Assembly: GCA_030637025.1 (NCBI GenBank)
Contig: DAOVVV010000027.1
Coordinates: 1-33,276, forward strand
DNA from: JAGLHV01 sp023143305 [NCBI: Clostridia bacterium]
GTDB taxonomy: Bacteria; CBDUZB01; JAGLHV01
DNA: 33,276 bases
Reading direction: 5' to 3'
Shown: positions 8,794 to 17,220 of the stretch, one piece after another
Layout: every line of letters begins with the position of its first letter
How positions within the stretch are numbered: position 1 is the first letter of the stretch
Translations under genes and position numbers: made by a program
Notes under the pieces: generated by a model
Told to the model about the DNA's origin: nothing
The model's database searches: none
The model's input: only the letters and a program-made list of their open reading frames with translations

Positions 8794-8829
8794 TAGTAAT
8801 GTAGTATGTAAAAAAATTGTCAATAACTT

Positions 8830-9456
8830 ATGGGGGAGAGCAGTATTTTCATTTATTTTATATTAGTTTTATTTTTAAGTTATGTGTTGGGTTCTCTTCC
8901 TAATGCATATTTAATGGGAAAATGGATAAAAGGAATAGATCTTCGCCAATATGGTAGTGGAAATGTAGGATTTACCAATTTGTATCGAGTAACCGGTTTT
9001 AAACCCGCAATAATTGTGCTCTTAGTAGATATATTAAAAGGTTTGATTCCGGTGCTGGTAGGGCTTTATTTATTCGCAATTTATCCTAATGCTCGAATTA
9101 TGGCAATTTTTTTTGGCATGGCTGCTATTATAGGACATAATTGGAGTATTTTTTTAAAAGGGAAAGGTGGAAAAGGGGTAGCTACTTCCACAGGCGTTTT
9201 TTTAGCTTTAATTCCAATACCGACAGTATGTGCATTTATTATTTTTGTAATAATAGTTTTTTTTACTCATTATATATCCTTAGGTTCTATTTTGGGAAGC
9301 ATTTCTTTGCTTTCGGTTGCTTATTTGAGAAAAGAGCCCCAGGAATCGATTATTTTTGCTGTTATAGTGGTTATTTTAATTATCATTAAACATCATCCTA
9401 ATATAAAGAGATTATTAAATAAAAACGAAAATAAATTTAATTTATTTAAAAAGTAA
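8830..9456 (+). CDS. plsY: Acyl-phosphate:glycerol-3-phosphate acyltransferase PlsY
   Basis: PlsY is an inner-membrane enzyme that acylates sn-1 of glycerol-3-phosphate using acyl-phosphate, the first step of phospholipid synthesis in most bacteria. The 208-residue protein has about six hydrophobic segments and the family motifs: YGSGNVGFTNLYRVTG (usually GSGNxGATN), then GHNWSIFLKGKGGKGVATSTG. The replacement of Ala by Phe in the first motif is unusual but lies between conserved residues. The ATG start at 8830 lacks a strong SD. gpsA, which makes its substrate, follows after 4 bp, so the two are almost certainly cotranscribed. Confidence 0.93.
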   Translation: MGESSIFIYFILVLFLSYVLGSLPNAYLMGKWIKGIDLRQYGSGNVGFTNLYRVTGFKPAIIVLLVDILKGLIPVLVGLYLFAIYPNARIMAIFFGMAAIIGHNWSIFLKGKGGKGVATSTGVFLALIPIPTVCAFIIFVIIVFFTHYISLGSILGSISLLSVAYLRKEPQESIIFAVIVVILIIIKHHPNIKRLLNKNENKFNLFKK

Positions 9457-9460
9457 AAAA

Positions 9461-10492
9461 ATGAAAGAAAAAATATCTATTTTAGGTGCAGGCTCTTGGG
9501 GTATAACTTTAGCTGTTCTTTTATTTAAAAAGGGATTTGATATTACGCTGTGGGAATTTAATAAAACCCAGTCGCAATTACTTGACCAAAAACGGGTTTT
9601 GGATTTTTTACCTCAAGTAATAATCCCAAAGGAAATTTTGATAACTTCTGATTTAGAAATTGCTTGTAAGGAAGCAGAAGTTATTGTTTTTGCTGTTCCT
9701 TCTCAAGTGATGAGAGAAGTGGCTAAAAAAGTATCTAATTTCAAAAAATCCGAAAAATATATTGCAGTTAGTGCCTCAAAGGGTTTTGATTTGGAATCAC
9801 TTAAACGAATGTCTGAGGTGTTAGAAGAAGAATTAAATGCTGATTCACAAGCGGAAATTGCTGTTTTGTCCGGTCCCAGCCATGCAGAAGAAGTAAGCAA
9901 AGGGATTCCTACAGCAATAGTAGTGGCGAGTAAAAATATGACTACGGCCAAATTTTTACAAAAGGTTTTTATGACTTCGTTATTTCGAGTTTATACCAGT
10001 AAAGACCTGATAGGGGTAGAAATAGGAGGAAGCTTAAAAAACGTTGTTGCTCTGGCTTGTGGAATAAGTGACGGGTTGGGATTGGGTGATAATACTAAAG
10101 CAGCTTTAATGACGCGTGGATTGGTAGAAATAAGGCGTTTAGGAGTAAAAATGGGGGCTAACCCTTTTACTTTTTCAGGCCTTTCCGGAATGGGTGACTT
10201 AATAGTTACCTGTATGAGTAAACACAGTCGAAATCGCAATTTAGGTGAAAAAATAGGGCAGGGGAAGTCTTTAAAAACAGCTTTACAAGAGATAGTGATG
10301 GTAGCCGAAGGAGTACCCAGTACCTGTTCTGCTTATAAATTAACTAAAGAGCTTGATATTTCCTTGCCGATAACCAAAGAGGTATATCAAGTTTTATTTG
10401 AAGATAAAAACCCTAAAATAGCAATTAAAAACTTAATGGAAAGAAAACCAAAATCTGAGTTAGAAATAGAAAAAAACATAGAGAGTGAATAA
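9461..10492 (+). CDS. gpsA: NAD(P)H-dependent glycerol-3-phosphate dehydrogenase
   Basis: GpsA reduces dihydroxyacetone phosphate to sn-glycerol-3-phosphate, the PlsY substrate. The 343-residue cytosolic protein opens with the dinucleotide-binding motif GAGSWG (residues 9-14), followed by VFAVPSQ, LSGPSHAEEV, the catalytic-Lys block EIGGSLKNVVALACGISDGL, NTKAALMTRG and SGMGDLIVTC with SRNRNLG. Length and motif order are standard. It starts 4 bp after plsY and its TAA is separated by a single base from the next ATG (10494), so the downstream small gene is probably translationally coupled to it. Confidence 0.96.
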   Translation: MKEKISILGAGSWGITLAVLLFKKGFDITLWEFNKTQSQLLDQKRVLDFLPQVIIPKEILITSDLEIACKEAEVIVFAVPSQVMREVAKKVSNFKKSEKYIAVSASKGFDLESLKRMSEVLEEELNADSQAEIAVLSGPSHAEEVSKGIPTAIVVASKNMTTAKFLQKVFMTSLFRVYTSKDLIGVEIGGSLKNVVALACGISDGLGLGDNTKAALMTRGLVEIRRLGVKMGANPFTFSGLSGMGDLIVTCMSKHSRNRNLGEKIGQGKSLKTALQEIVMVAEGVPSTCSAYKLTKELDISLPITKEVYQVLFEDKNPKIAIKNLMERKPKSELEIEKNIESE

Positions 10493-10493
10493 A

Positions 10494-10712
10494 ATGTGTG
10501 AAATTTGTAATAAAGAAAGTGAAAAATTAACTTTTTGTCCCTTATTCGGTGGAAAATTAATTTGTTTACGATGTTGTTTTTCCATTTCCACAGGAGACCC
10601 CCGGATGCTTAAAAAGATAAAATCAAAAACAAACCTGCTCAAGCATGTTGTCTTAAAAAAATGCCGAATTTGCATTGAAAAAGCCGGTACTGCAATAGAG
10701 ATTGAGAAATAA
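10494..10712 (+). CDS. Small Cys-rich protein of unknown function coupled to gpsA
   Basis: This 72-residue protein begins MCEICNKESEK. It contains nine cysteines, most of them in pairs or clusters: CEIC, then CP, CLRCC and CRIC. The N- and C-terminal CxxC pairs, with the CLRCC block between, look like one or two structural zinc sites; it is basic overall and has no membrane segment. The ATG lies 1 bp after the gpsA stop, with GAGAGTGA upstream overlapping the end of gpsA. A GTG 9 nt earlier in the same frame would overlap gpsA. Position, Cys spacing and gene-like composition support a real gene. I do not recognise the family. Confidence 0.6.
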   Translation: MCEICNKESEKLTFCPLFGGKLICLRCCFSISTGDPRMLKKIKSKTNLLKHVVLKKCRICIEKAGTAIEIEK

Positions 10713-11327
10713 AAGCCAACCCCAAAAACTAATAAAATCAATTTATCGATCCAATTATTAAATAGTTCTGATTCCTTTTAGGGGTATCTTTGGAACCTTC
10801 CTGAGTAATTTTTTCTCCAATTTAAAGCAAAGACAAATATAGTTTATCCTAAATAGTAACAATGTTTAACTTTTTATAGGTTAGATCATTGCATACTTAA
10901 AGTAATTTATTAGATACAATACCAAAAGATATTGTATTATTTAGAATACACTTATTTTTTAATAATTTACTTTAACATGGTTTTTGTTTGAAATTATCTT
11001 GAGAAGTTAACATAAGATATATTATAGGACGTTGTTTAGGGCTTTTTCGTGGTGAAAAAATCAACCATACTTCAATACAAATATTGTAGTTATTGATAGC
11101 CGACGGTTTTAGCCGGGGCGAATTTTTTTTTTGTTGGTTTCTGTTTTTCTGTTTCTTAGCGAACATATTTGAAGTGTATACAAATTGTAGGTGCAGAATT
11201 TACTCTGCTCAAATATTGACCGGTTTAAACTCAAAGGCACAATAAAATAGATGATTATCCAGGTGTAATACCATTCTTCCTTAAAAAAAATGGCTTAAAT
11301 CGAATTGTAATTTCTTATTTCTATAAA
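10713..11327. other. Convergent intergenic region with a nested palindrome, no supported gene
   Basis: This region lies between the 3' ends of the plsY-gpsA unit (+) and the GH57 gene (-). It holds the nested palindrome at 10897-10975, a degenerate GC word (tagccgacggttttagccgg at about 11098-11117) resembling the start of the palindrome at 30797-30847, and a short hairpin (gcagaatttactctgc) near 11192-11207. A 64-codon frame on - runs through the GC word and lacks an SD; I do not accept it as a gene. No T-tailed terminator was found for either flanking gene. Confidence 0.6.
10897..10975. repeat. Nested imperfect palindrome (79 bp)
   Basis: Outer arms of 16 bp match at 15 positions (ttaaagtaatttatta at 10897-10912, inverted at 10960-10975). 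Inside them are perfect 8-bp arms (atacaata at 10914-10921 and tattgtat at 10930-10937) around an 8-nt loop, with about 22 unpaired bases on the right. It could be a decayed MITE-like element or a fold at the shared 3' end of two converging transcripts. Confidence 0.65.
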
Positions 11328-13541
11328 TTACGCAGACCAATTGGCAATAAAATAATCTTCTTTCGGTTTTATGAAGTGAACAAGATTTCGGTTGGGCCAT
11401 CTTTCTATTTCCAAACTTTCTTTTTCTACCACAATTACAAAAGCAATTTCCTCATCATCCTTTACTCCAATGTCTGTAAAAGAGACGGCTGCTTCAATAA
11501 TTTTGTCTACAGCGACAGACTGAATAGGTTTTATCTCCACAAAAGATTTATTTCCTGAAGATTCGTCCAGTGCCCATAAACCCGCTTTTCCGGGAGTATC
11601 TTTTTCTTGAAAAAGGTTTAAGATTATTTCTTTCTTAGTGTTTAAGAAAACTAATTTAAAGGTTACCTGCCCTATTTTTCCCGAAAGTAGAGGAACAGTA
11701 GTGTCTATTCGTAAATAAAGATTGTTCAAATCAAAGCCGTAATGGAAAGATTTGATAATACTTTTAGTTTGATGCATGGTTCCGCCCAATTTTCCAACAT
11801 CATAAAATCCGGCATTATACCATTCAAAGTAATTATTGACTTTTCCATCGATTTTTGGGCTAAGAAACCCTATGGGTCCAAAAGCAGTCTTAGTTGTCTT
11901 AAATTGGCCTTTAATAGCTACATAAAGCCTGTTAGGAACCTTTTCCCCTATTAATTCGTAAACAGAGATTAAATGTTTTCTAAACAGGTTATCAAAGGCA
12001 TCATCATTTCCTGAACAGTGATCATCTCCGTACCACCAATTCCAGTCACTGCCTTCGGCTATATATATTTCTTTCCATGCTTTTTCTATAATCTCTTTAT
12101 ATTCATCTTGGGGGTGGGTTTTTTCAAATTTTTTCAAATCCTTTCGTGCACAGGATAAAGAATCCCATGCCAGATTATCTTCAGGATGACCGATCCAGAC
12201 CCCAAAATCGTGATTTATCCATGATCCCGGCCATAATTTAGGTAAAGTAGTCTTAAAGGGAAATTGTTCTAAATATTCACTTACGGTTACTGTCTGAAAA
12301 TTATGGTCGGCTGATAAAATTTTATAGATTTTAGTAAGAAAATCCCTTCCGTCATTCTTATAATATTCCCAGCAGTTTTCTCCATCCAGAATGATACTGA
12401 GCAAATGATCTTCACCGCTAAGAGAAACCGTTTCCCATATATTATAAAGGTTTTTCATAAATAAATCAACGGCTGCATCTGTTTCTAAATTGGAACAGGT
12501 AAACCCAATCAAATTAGATATTTTCTTATCACGAAAGACAATACTTAAAGAATGTTCGTCTTTTTTTACTTTATACGGTTTATAAAGAAGCCTTTCTTTA
12601 TGATAACGTTTTTCTTTAGAAGAGAACGAATTCAGCAAAACATCTTCATCTGAAGCAATCCATTGAATACCGGCTTTAGCAATAAGAGGTATTATTTCTT
12701 CCGATACCGAACCTTCTGCCGGCCACATCCCTTTAGGTTTTTTTCCAAAACATTCTTGATGTAGTTGTATGGCTTTTTGTATATGCCATTGAGCATCTTC
12801 CGGATAAAAGAAGCGTTCTTTAGGTAAGATTAGTTTAGATATGGACTCTTTAGCTATATCCGTATCACAAATAAGGGGTAAAATAGGATGATAAAAAGGA
12901 GTAGTAGTTATTTCTATTTGTCCCCTATCCTGTAATTCCTTGTATTTAGGGATGATTTTAGCCATTATTTCTCTTTGTTTACTGATTAAGTTGATTTTGT
13001 CTTTTTCACTAAAATCTTTGCCTTTATTAATTAAATCTCTTATCAAGATATCATTTTTTTGAAAATAAGGATCCATCCATGTCAGATTAAACCATACTTG
13101 CAGGTCCAGAAAATCCCTGGAATTAAAGCGTAAATGAATGTTTTTTAAAGTATCTAAAGTGGCAAATTCCCCTCTTTTATGGAACAATTCAGCATAACGG
13201 GGATAAGGTTCTACCATTGTATTCCAATTGGCCATAAAAAAATTATGTAAAATAAAAATCCGGTCTTTTGGGGTTAATTTTTGAGCTGGTTTTAAGGTAA
13301 GGTCAAGAAATTTATCAGTAGCATTATTAAAAACGTAGTCATTGATTTGTTCAATTAGAGAAGGAACAAGATTAAAAGTTTGATGAATATCGGGAAATTC
13401 ATCCAAAATTGCTACCATATCGTAGTAATCTTTAGTGCAATGTAATCTTACCCACGGCAATACATATTTTCCGCTGCTTAAATCTTTATAATAGGGTTGA
13501 TGATGATGCCATAAAAAAGCAACAGATAATGGTCTGGACAT
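11328..13541 (-). CDS. Glycoside hydrolase family 57 protein
   Basis: GH57 enzymes are retaining alpha-glucan-active enzymes (amylase, amylopullulanase, glucanotransferase, branching enzyme). The 737-residue protein has an N-terminal catalytic barrel with WHHHQPYY (residues 11-18), the nucleophile motif WPAEGSV (E276 likely), IASDEDVL (about 296-302) and the motif with likely acid/base D386 (ILDGENCWEYY). From about residue 550 to the end comes a beta-rich domain (YFEWYNAGFYD, LYLRIDTT) resembling the accessory domains found in this family. No signal peptide is visible, so it is probably cytosolic and acts on stored glucan; the exact specificity is not determinable here. The start has AGGAAG 8 nt upstream. 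Confidence 0.88.
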   Translation of the reverse strand: MSRPLSVAFLWHHHQPYYKDLSSGKYVLPWVRLHCTKDYYDMVAILDEFPDIHQTFNLVPSLIEQINDYVFNNATDKFLDLTLKPAQKLTPKDRIFILHNFFMANWNTMVEPYPRYAELFHKRGEFATLDTLKNIHLRFNSRDFLDLQVWFNLTWMDPYFQKNDILIRDLINKGKDFSEKDKINLISKQREIMAKIIPKYKELQDRGQIEITTTPFYHPILPLICDTDIAKESISKLILPKERFFYPEDAQWHIQKAIQLHQECFGKKPKGMWPAEGSVSEEIIPLIAKAGIQWIASDEDVLLNSFSSKEKRYHKERLLYKPYKVKKDEHSLSIVFRDKKISNLIGFTCSNLETDAAVDLFMKNLYNIWETVSLSGEDHLLSIILDGENCWEYYKNDGRDFLTKIYKILSADHNFQTVTVSEYLEQFPFKTTLPKLWPGSWINHDFGVWIGHPEDNLAWDSLSCARKDLKKFEKTHPQDEYKEIIEKAWKEIYIAEGSDWNWWYGDDHCSGNDDAFDNLFRKHLISVYELIGEKVPNRLYVAIKGQFKTTKTAFGPIGFLSPKIDGKVNNYFEWYNAGFYDVGKLGGTMHQTKSIIKSFHYGFDLNNLYLRIDTTVPLLSGKIGQVTFKLVFLNTKKEIILNLFQEKDTPGKAGLWALDESSGNKSFVEIKPIQSVAVDKIIEAAVSFTDIGVKDDEEIAFVIVVEKESLEIERWPNRNLVHFIKPKEDYFIANWSA

Positions 13542-13570
13542 ATTTTTTTCTTCCTGAATACTCTTATTTT

Positions 13571-13613
13571 AAAGGCAATCCCCACACCTTTATTCAGGTG
13601 TGGGGATGCCTTT
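13571..13613. other. Long stable hairpin between the barrel-like gene and GH57
   Basis: Arms aaaggc(a)atccccacacct and its complement pair over 18 bp with one bulged A and a 6-nt loop (ttattc). No T tract follows on either strand, so it is not a classical terminator. It could be a 3'-end stabiliser, a processing site or a repeat copy. Confidence 0.6.
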
Positions 13614-13629
13614 ATGTCAGTTGTTAAAT

Positions 13630-14127
13630 TTAATAATAGTAATGTACTCCTACTTCTCCATAAGTCGTTCCAAAAAAGGAATTTTCATAAATATCTTCAC
13701 CTAATTGAAGTCCGATTTCTGCCCCAAAACCTAAATTAGGTAATCCACGAAAGAAATATTCTATACCGGTCAGGAATTTCATCCGGTATCCGGTAGTAGA
13801 ATCTCCGTTCCCGGCAAACTCCAAGTCCAATCCCCCACCAATAAAGGCATTTAATTGCTTTTCACTTTTTACAACAGATAATAACTTTATTCCCATAATA
13901 ACATCATGCATATCCTGTCCGCCTCTTTCATAAAAATTAAGGCCGCAAACAAAATTTAAAGCAGTTTTGTTGCTTAACCAGTGTCTAAGGGATAAAGCAC
14001 CTGGTATCGGAGACAGTTGATAAAAACCAATACCCGTTTTTTTCGCCATGTTCTTTCCATAAGCAAAACTTAAAGAAAGAATACTAATACAAATTACTAA
14101 TAATACTACTTTAAAACATTTACTCAT
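13630..14127 (-). CDS. Small secreted protein, probably an outer-membrane beta-barrel
   Basis: This is a 165-residue protein of unknown specific function. It opens with a signal peptide (MSKCFKVVLLVICISILSLS, then FAYG). The mature part consists of short alternating, glycine- and aromatic-rich strands (ALNFVCGLNFYE, NAFIGGGLDLEFAG, YRMKFLTGIEYFF, LGFGAEIGLQLG) and ends in VGVHYYY; a C-terminal aromatic residue is typical of outer-membrane barrels. The frame extends upstream to 14175, but GGAGGT 7 nt before the ATG at 14127 fixes the start and makes the signal peptide N-terminal. The upstream region is the palindromic element 14161-14292. Its presence suggests an outer membrane. Confidence 0.75.
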   Translation of the reverse strand: MSKCFKVVLLVICISILSLSFAYGKNMAKKTGIGFYQLSPIPGALSLRHWLSNKTALNFVCGLNFYERGGQDMHDVIMGIKLLSVVKSEKQLNAFIGGGLDLEFAGNGDSTTGYRMKFLTGIEYFFRGLPNLGFGAEIGLQLGEDIYENSFFGTTYGEVGVHYYY

Positions 14128-14160
14128 TTTTACTACCTCCTTTTTTTGTTGTTTTAAGAT

Positions 14161-14291
14161 TTCTGCAAAATACAATATTCTGTCATTCCGCTCCGCCTAA
14201 GGCACTTGATGCGGAATCTATATGTTTTTAAATATCAATAGATTCCTGCTTTCGCAGGAATGACAAAAAGATAAAAAGCTATTTTGCAGAA
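14161..14291. repeat. MITE-like nested palindrome, copy 1
   Basis: The core at 14181-14265 starts TGTCATTCC and ends GGAATGACA. Inside it GGAATCTAT faces ATAGATTCC around an AT-rich centre. Outside the core, ttctgcaaaata at 14161-14172 is exactly inverted at 14280-14291. The core is shared with 20498-20596 and partly with 32546-32628. No reading frame is present, so it is non-autonomous if mobile. Confidence 0.8.
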
Positions 14292-14305
14292 GTCTATGTT
14301 ATTTT

Positions 14306-14333
14306 ATAGTGTTTTTGAAGACACTATTTTTTA
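14306..14333. other. Small hairpin between the usp gene and the palindromic element
   Basis: atagtgt (14306-14312) pairs with acactat (14321-14327). The T run follows on the + strand, whereas the adjacent gene is on -, so a role as the usp terminator is doubtful. Confidence 0.35.
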
Positions 14334-14346
14334 CTTTTATAGAATT

Positions 14347-14832
14347 TTATAAATTATCATACATTTCATCTATTTCTTCATCACCTTTTACTACTAATAC
14401 GGGACAGGGTGCTTCTCTAAAAATCCTTTCACTTTCATCGTAAAACGTTTCCCGGCGCGAAGAAGCTTCTTTTAATTCACCCATTACTAATAAGTCTATA
14501 TCCGACTCTTTTATTTTTTTTGTTACTTCTTCATGAACAATACCTTTAATTTCTACAGTCGAAATGGTTACCCCTTTTGCTTTTGCTAATTTCTCAGTAT
14601 GTTTAAGATATCTTTCCCCTTGAGATTCTAAGTCGTGTTCATATTCCTGTTCTTCTATCTGAACAAATAATTTTACCCGCAAGAGATCATTTAATGCTTT
14701 CATATCTACTACGTAGATAGCAATTAATTCCGCATTTAACCACTTGGCCAAACTAATAGCATATTTAGCCGTACCAAGAGAGGCTTCTCCCCCTGCTATA
14801 GCTACTAATATTTTCTGGATGGAATTATTCAT
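14347..14832 (-). CDS. Universal stress protein (UspA family)
   Basis: This 161-residue single-domain UspA-like protein opens with IQKILVAIAGGEAS and has AELIAIYVVD, the DIDLLVMGE strand and APCPVLVVK near the end, all as in the family. The ATP-binding signature GxxGx9G(S/T) expected after the VMG strand is missing: the stretch reads GELKEASSRRETFYDES, keeping only the first Gly. It therefore probably belongs to the non-ATP-binding class. Its role is unknown beyond stress-related signalling. AAGGTGG lies about 10 nt before the ATG, and a good promoter lies at 14860-14888, so it is independently transcribed. Confidence 0.88.
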   Translation of the reverse strand: MNNSIQKILVAIAGGEASLGTAKYAISLAKWLNAELIAIYVVDMKALNDLLRVKLFVQIEEQEYEHDLESQGERYLKHTEKLAKAKGVTISTVEIKGIVHEEVTKKIKESDIDLLVMGELKEASSRRETFYDESERIFREAPCPVLVVKGDEEIDEMYDNL

Positions 14833-14859
14833 TTATTATATCCACCTTTCATTTGTCTG

Positions 14860-14888
14860 ATTATACTTAATTTCTTTTTAATTTTCAA
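14860..14888 (-). promoter_or_regulatory. Promoter of the usp gene
   Basis: On the minus strand TTGAAA (14888-14883) and TATAAT (14865-14860) are separated by 17 bp. The expected start is near 14853, giving a leader of about 20 nt containing the SD. Confidence 0.75.
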
Positions 14889-14889
14889 C

Positions 14890-15192
14890 TAAAATTTTTA
14901 AGTAATATTTAACTTGTAATTTATTGACCACTTGAATACAAACTATTCTTTCAAATTCCCAATTTCAAACTTCAAACTTCTTTAACTCATGACTATCTCT
15001 TTGCCATTCTCCATTTGCAATCTTTTGTCTTTTAACTGTCTTTGTTCTTTTAACCTATAACTTTCTGTTATTTAAGAACGATCTGTTATCTTTTCTTTTA
15101 ACTTTGTGCCTTTGTGCCTCTTTTTTTATCCTTTAACCAATTTAACTAATAAAACCAATGTAACCAATGCACCGCCTTTTAACCGTCTTTAA
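14890..15192 (-). repeat. 3'-flank word-repeat mosaic after ATPase subunit D
   Basis: Read from the subunit D stop on its own strand: a perfectly phased 9-bp array (15168-15133, four units of ATTGGTTAC type), two 8-bp GGCACAAA units (15118-15103), TTAAAAGA and AGATAACAGA words, and GAAGTTT/GGAATTTGAA words near 14945-14980. The block ttttaaccgtctttaa (15177-15192) covers the last codons and stop of subunit D and is identical to 19418-19433 at the end of subunit E. No gene is seen. Confidence 0.7.
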
Positions 15193-15814
15193 TTCTTTTC
15201 TCTAATCGTTTCTTTATCAGTTTAGCAATAATGAAACTTTCTCTTTCCTGTTCTTCCAATGTTTCCTGTATATAATTTGTTGTTTCTTTATAATCCGGTA
15301 TGGATATTTTTTCCAGAGCATTTACCCTATGAATGGTTTTCTTCACTTCCCGGGCAAGCCGAAGCAGTGAAAGCCGATCCTGGACATGCTGCCCAATTAA
15401 TTGTAATACTTCTTTAAACCGATTGATAACTTCATCCAGGTAAGGGCTGGTTCCTTTTAAACTGTAATAAGGAGGATTATCTTCATATTTGGTTTCTACC
15501 AATGGCAATTCTACCCCCATAATTCCTCGTTTGCGCAGAGTAATGGAAGTAGTTAAATTTACGGCTAAAGAAGCCTGTTCCGCTGATTTTCTCCCCATTT
15601 TAATTATTACCTCTTCCAGGGCAATATAAGCCTCTTTAAGTTCTTCTTCTATCTTTTTCTGAGAACTTATTGTTTTATACATTATTCCCAACAACTCAGC
15701 AATCAATATTTCCCGTTTTTGTTTTAATAATTCGTGCCCTTCCTGAACAAAAGAAAGCTCTCTTTTAAGTTTAAAAAGATTAGTTTTTGTGGGTGCTATT
15801 TTACTTTTAGCCAT
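15179..15814 (-). CDS. ntpD: V/A-type ATPase subunit D
   Basis: Subunit D is the coiled-coil central rotor shaft inside the A3B3 head, the counterpart of F-type gamma. The 211-residue protein opens with PTKTNLFKLKRELSFVQEG and LLKQKREIL, typical of the family. Long N- and C-terminal helices flank a central segment (about residues 75-130), and LVETKYEDNPPYY precedes the C-terminal helix. It starts 11 bp after the subunit B stop and is the last gene of the operon. Its final residues KDG and the stop codon lie in a 16-bp block shared exactly with subunit E, suggesting that repeat-related sequence reaches the 3' end of the gene. Confidence 0.95.
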   Translation of the reverse strand: MAKSKIAPTKTNLFKLKRELSFVQEGHELLKQKREILIAELLGIMYKTISSQKKIEEELKEAYIALEEVIIKMGRKSAEQASLAVNLTTSITLRKRGIMGVELPLVETKYEDNPPYYSLKGTSPYLDEVINRFKEVLQLIGQHVQDRLSLLRLAREVKKTIHRVNALEKISIPDYKETTNYIQETLEEQERESFIIAKLIKKRLEKRIKDG

Positions 15815-15825
15815 AGATATCTCTT

Positions 15826-17220
15826 TTATTTTCCGTAGTGTTCAGCCAGTTCTTCTTCACTAACACGGTGTAATTCTTCCTGAGGAATAATAGAAAGAAC
15901 TTTCCATCCTAAATCCAGTGTTTCTTCCAGTGACCGTTCTTCATTTCGTGATTGACTTAAGAATTGTTTTTCAAAAGCTTCTCCGAACTCCAAATAAGTA
16001 TGGTCTAAAGGAGCCAATTCTTCTTCTCCGATAACCGAAGCCAAAGCCCGCACAGCTTTAACCTGAGAATAACAAGAAAACAATTGAGAAGAAAGGTGAA
16101 AGTGGTCTCCTCTGGTTAACCCTTCTCCGATATTATCTTTCATTAATCGGGAAAGGGAAGGAAGTCCGGAAACCGGAGGATAAATGCCTTTCTGGTACAA
16201 TTCCCGTTCCAAAACAATCTGCCCTTCAGTAATATATCCGGTAAGATCAGGGATGGGATGAGTTATATCATCGTTAGGCATAGTTAAAATGGGTATTTGA
16301 GTTATTGAGCCGGGAATACCTTTAATCATTCCCGCCCGTTCGTAAATATTGGCTAAATCACTGTATAAATATCCCGGGTACCCTTTGCGGGCAGGAATTT
16401 CTCCTCTCAGTGTAGAAATTTCCCGTAAGGATTCGCAATAATTGCTCATATCAGTAAGAATTACTAATACGTGCATCCCCTGGTTAAAAGCAAGAAATTC
16501 AGCAGCAGTTAAGGCGACCCGGGGAGTAATTAATCTTTTAATTGAAGGAGCATCGGCTAAACTCAAAAATAAAACTATTTTTTCCTGGATTCCCCCTTCT
16601 TTAAAACTGTCTATGAAAAATTGAGCTACATCGTGTTTCACTCCCATAGCCGCAAAAACAACTACAAATTTTTCTTTTTCACCAATAATTTTAGCTTGTT
16701 GGGCAATTTGTGCTGCCAGTAAATTATGAGGAAGTCCGCTGCCGGAAAAAATAGGTAACTTTTGACCTCTAATTAAGGTATTCATTCCATCAATACAGGA
16801 AAGCCCTGTTTGAATAAATTTACAAGGATAATCCCGTGCTGTGGGATTTACCGGCAATCCATTTACATCCATTGTCAAATCAATAATAGGTTTAGGAAGA
16901 TTGTCTATTGGATTTCCCAATCCATCAAAAACTCGTCCCAGCATATCCCGTGAAACACCTATTTGAAACGGTTTCCCTTTAAATTTTACTTTAACTTTAT
17001 CTAACGATAATCCGGCAGTACCTCCAAAAACCTCAACTATTGCCATTTTTTCCGATACTTCCAGCACCACTCCTAATTTTTCTTCCCCGGTTTGACTATT
17101 GGTTATTTCAACCAGCTCGTTATAACCCACATTATCAACATTTTCAATAAAAATTAAAGGGCCTACTGCTTCATTGATTCCAATATATTCCCTATCCATG
17201 TGTTGATTTTTAACTTGCAT
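15826..17220 (-). CDS. ntpB: V/A-type ATPase subunit B
   Basis: This is the non-catalytic nucleotide-site subunit of the A3B3 head. The 464-residue protein has the N-terminal barrel ([15 protein letters not shown]), [14 protein letters not shown], and [16 protein letters not shown] where the catalytic subunit has a P-loop. It also has [50 protein letters not shown] and [14 protein letters not shown]. The absence of a P-loop is normal for B. Its start overlaps the end of subunit A by 11 bp, and its SD (AGGAGG) lies inside the A coding region, indicating coupled, near-equimolar synthesis. An alternative start at Met8 would remove seven residues. Confidence 0.97.
   Translation of the reverse strand: MQVKNQHMDREYIGINEAVGPLIFIENVDNVGYNELVEITNSQTGEEKLGVVLEVSEKMAIVEVFGGTAGLSLDKVKVKFKGKPFQIGVSRDMLGRVFDGLGNPIDNLPKPIIDLTMDVNGLPVNPTARDYPCKFIQTGLSCIDGMNTLIRGQKLPIFSGSGLPHNLLAAQIAQQAKIIGEKEKFVVVFAAMGVKHDVAQFFIDSFKEGGIQEKIVLFLSLADAPSIKRLITPRVALTAAEFLAFNQGMHVLVILTDMSNYCESLREISTLRGEIPARKGYPGYLYSDLANIYERAGMIKGIPGSITQIPILTMPNDDITHPIPDLTGYITEGQIVLERELYQKGIYPPVSGLPSLSRLMKDNIGEGLTRGDHFHLSSQLFSCYSQVKAVRALASVIGEEELAPLDHTYLEFGEAFEKQFLSQSRNEERSLEETLDLGWKVLSIIPQEELHRVSEEELAEHYGK

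Noticed and set aside
9141-9389. 82-codon frame overlapping plsY in another frame
   Set aside because: plsY carries the family motifs in its own frame; this one is a Phe/Cys/Tyr-rich by-product.
10972-11166. 64-codon frame on the minus strand in the convergent spacer
   Set aside because: It has no SD, runs through a GC-rich repeat-like word, has an odd Lys/Asn/Gln-rich composition and ends inside the palindrome. It is probably chance.
14306-14333. Terminator of the usp gene
   Set aside because: The T run is on the + side of the stem, the wrong side for the minus-strand gene.
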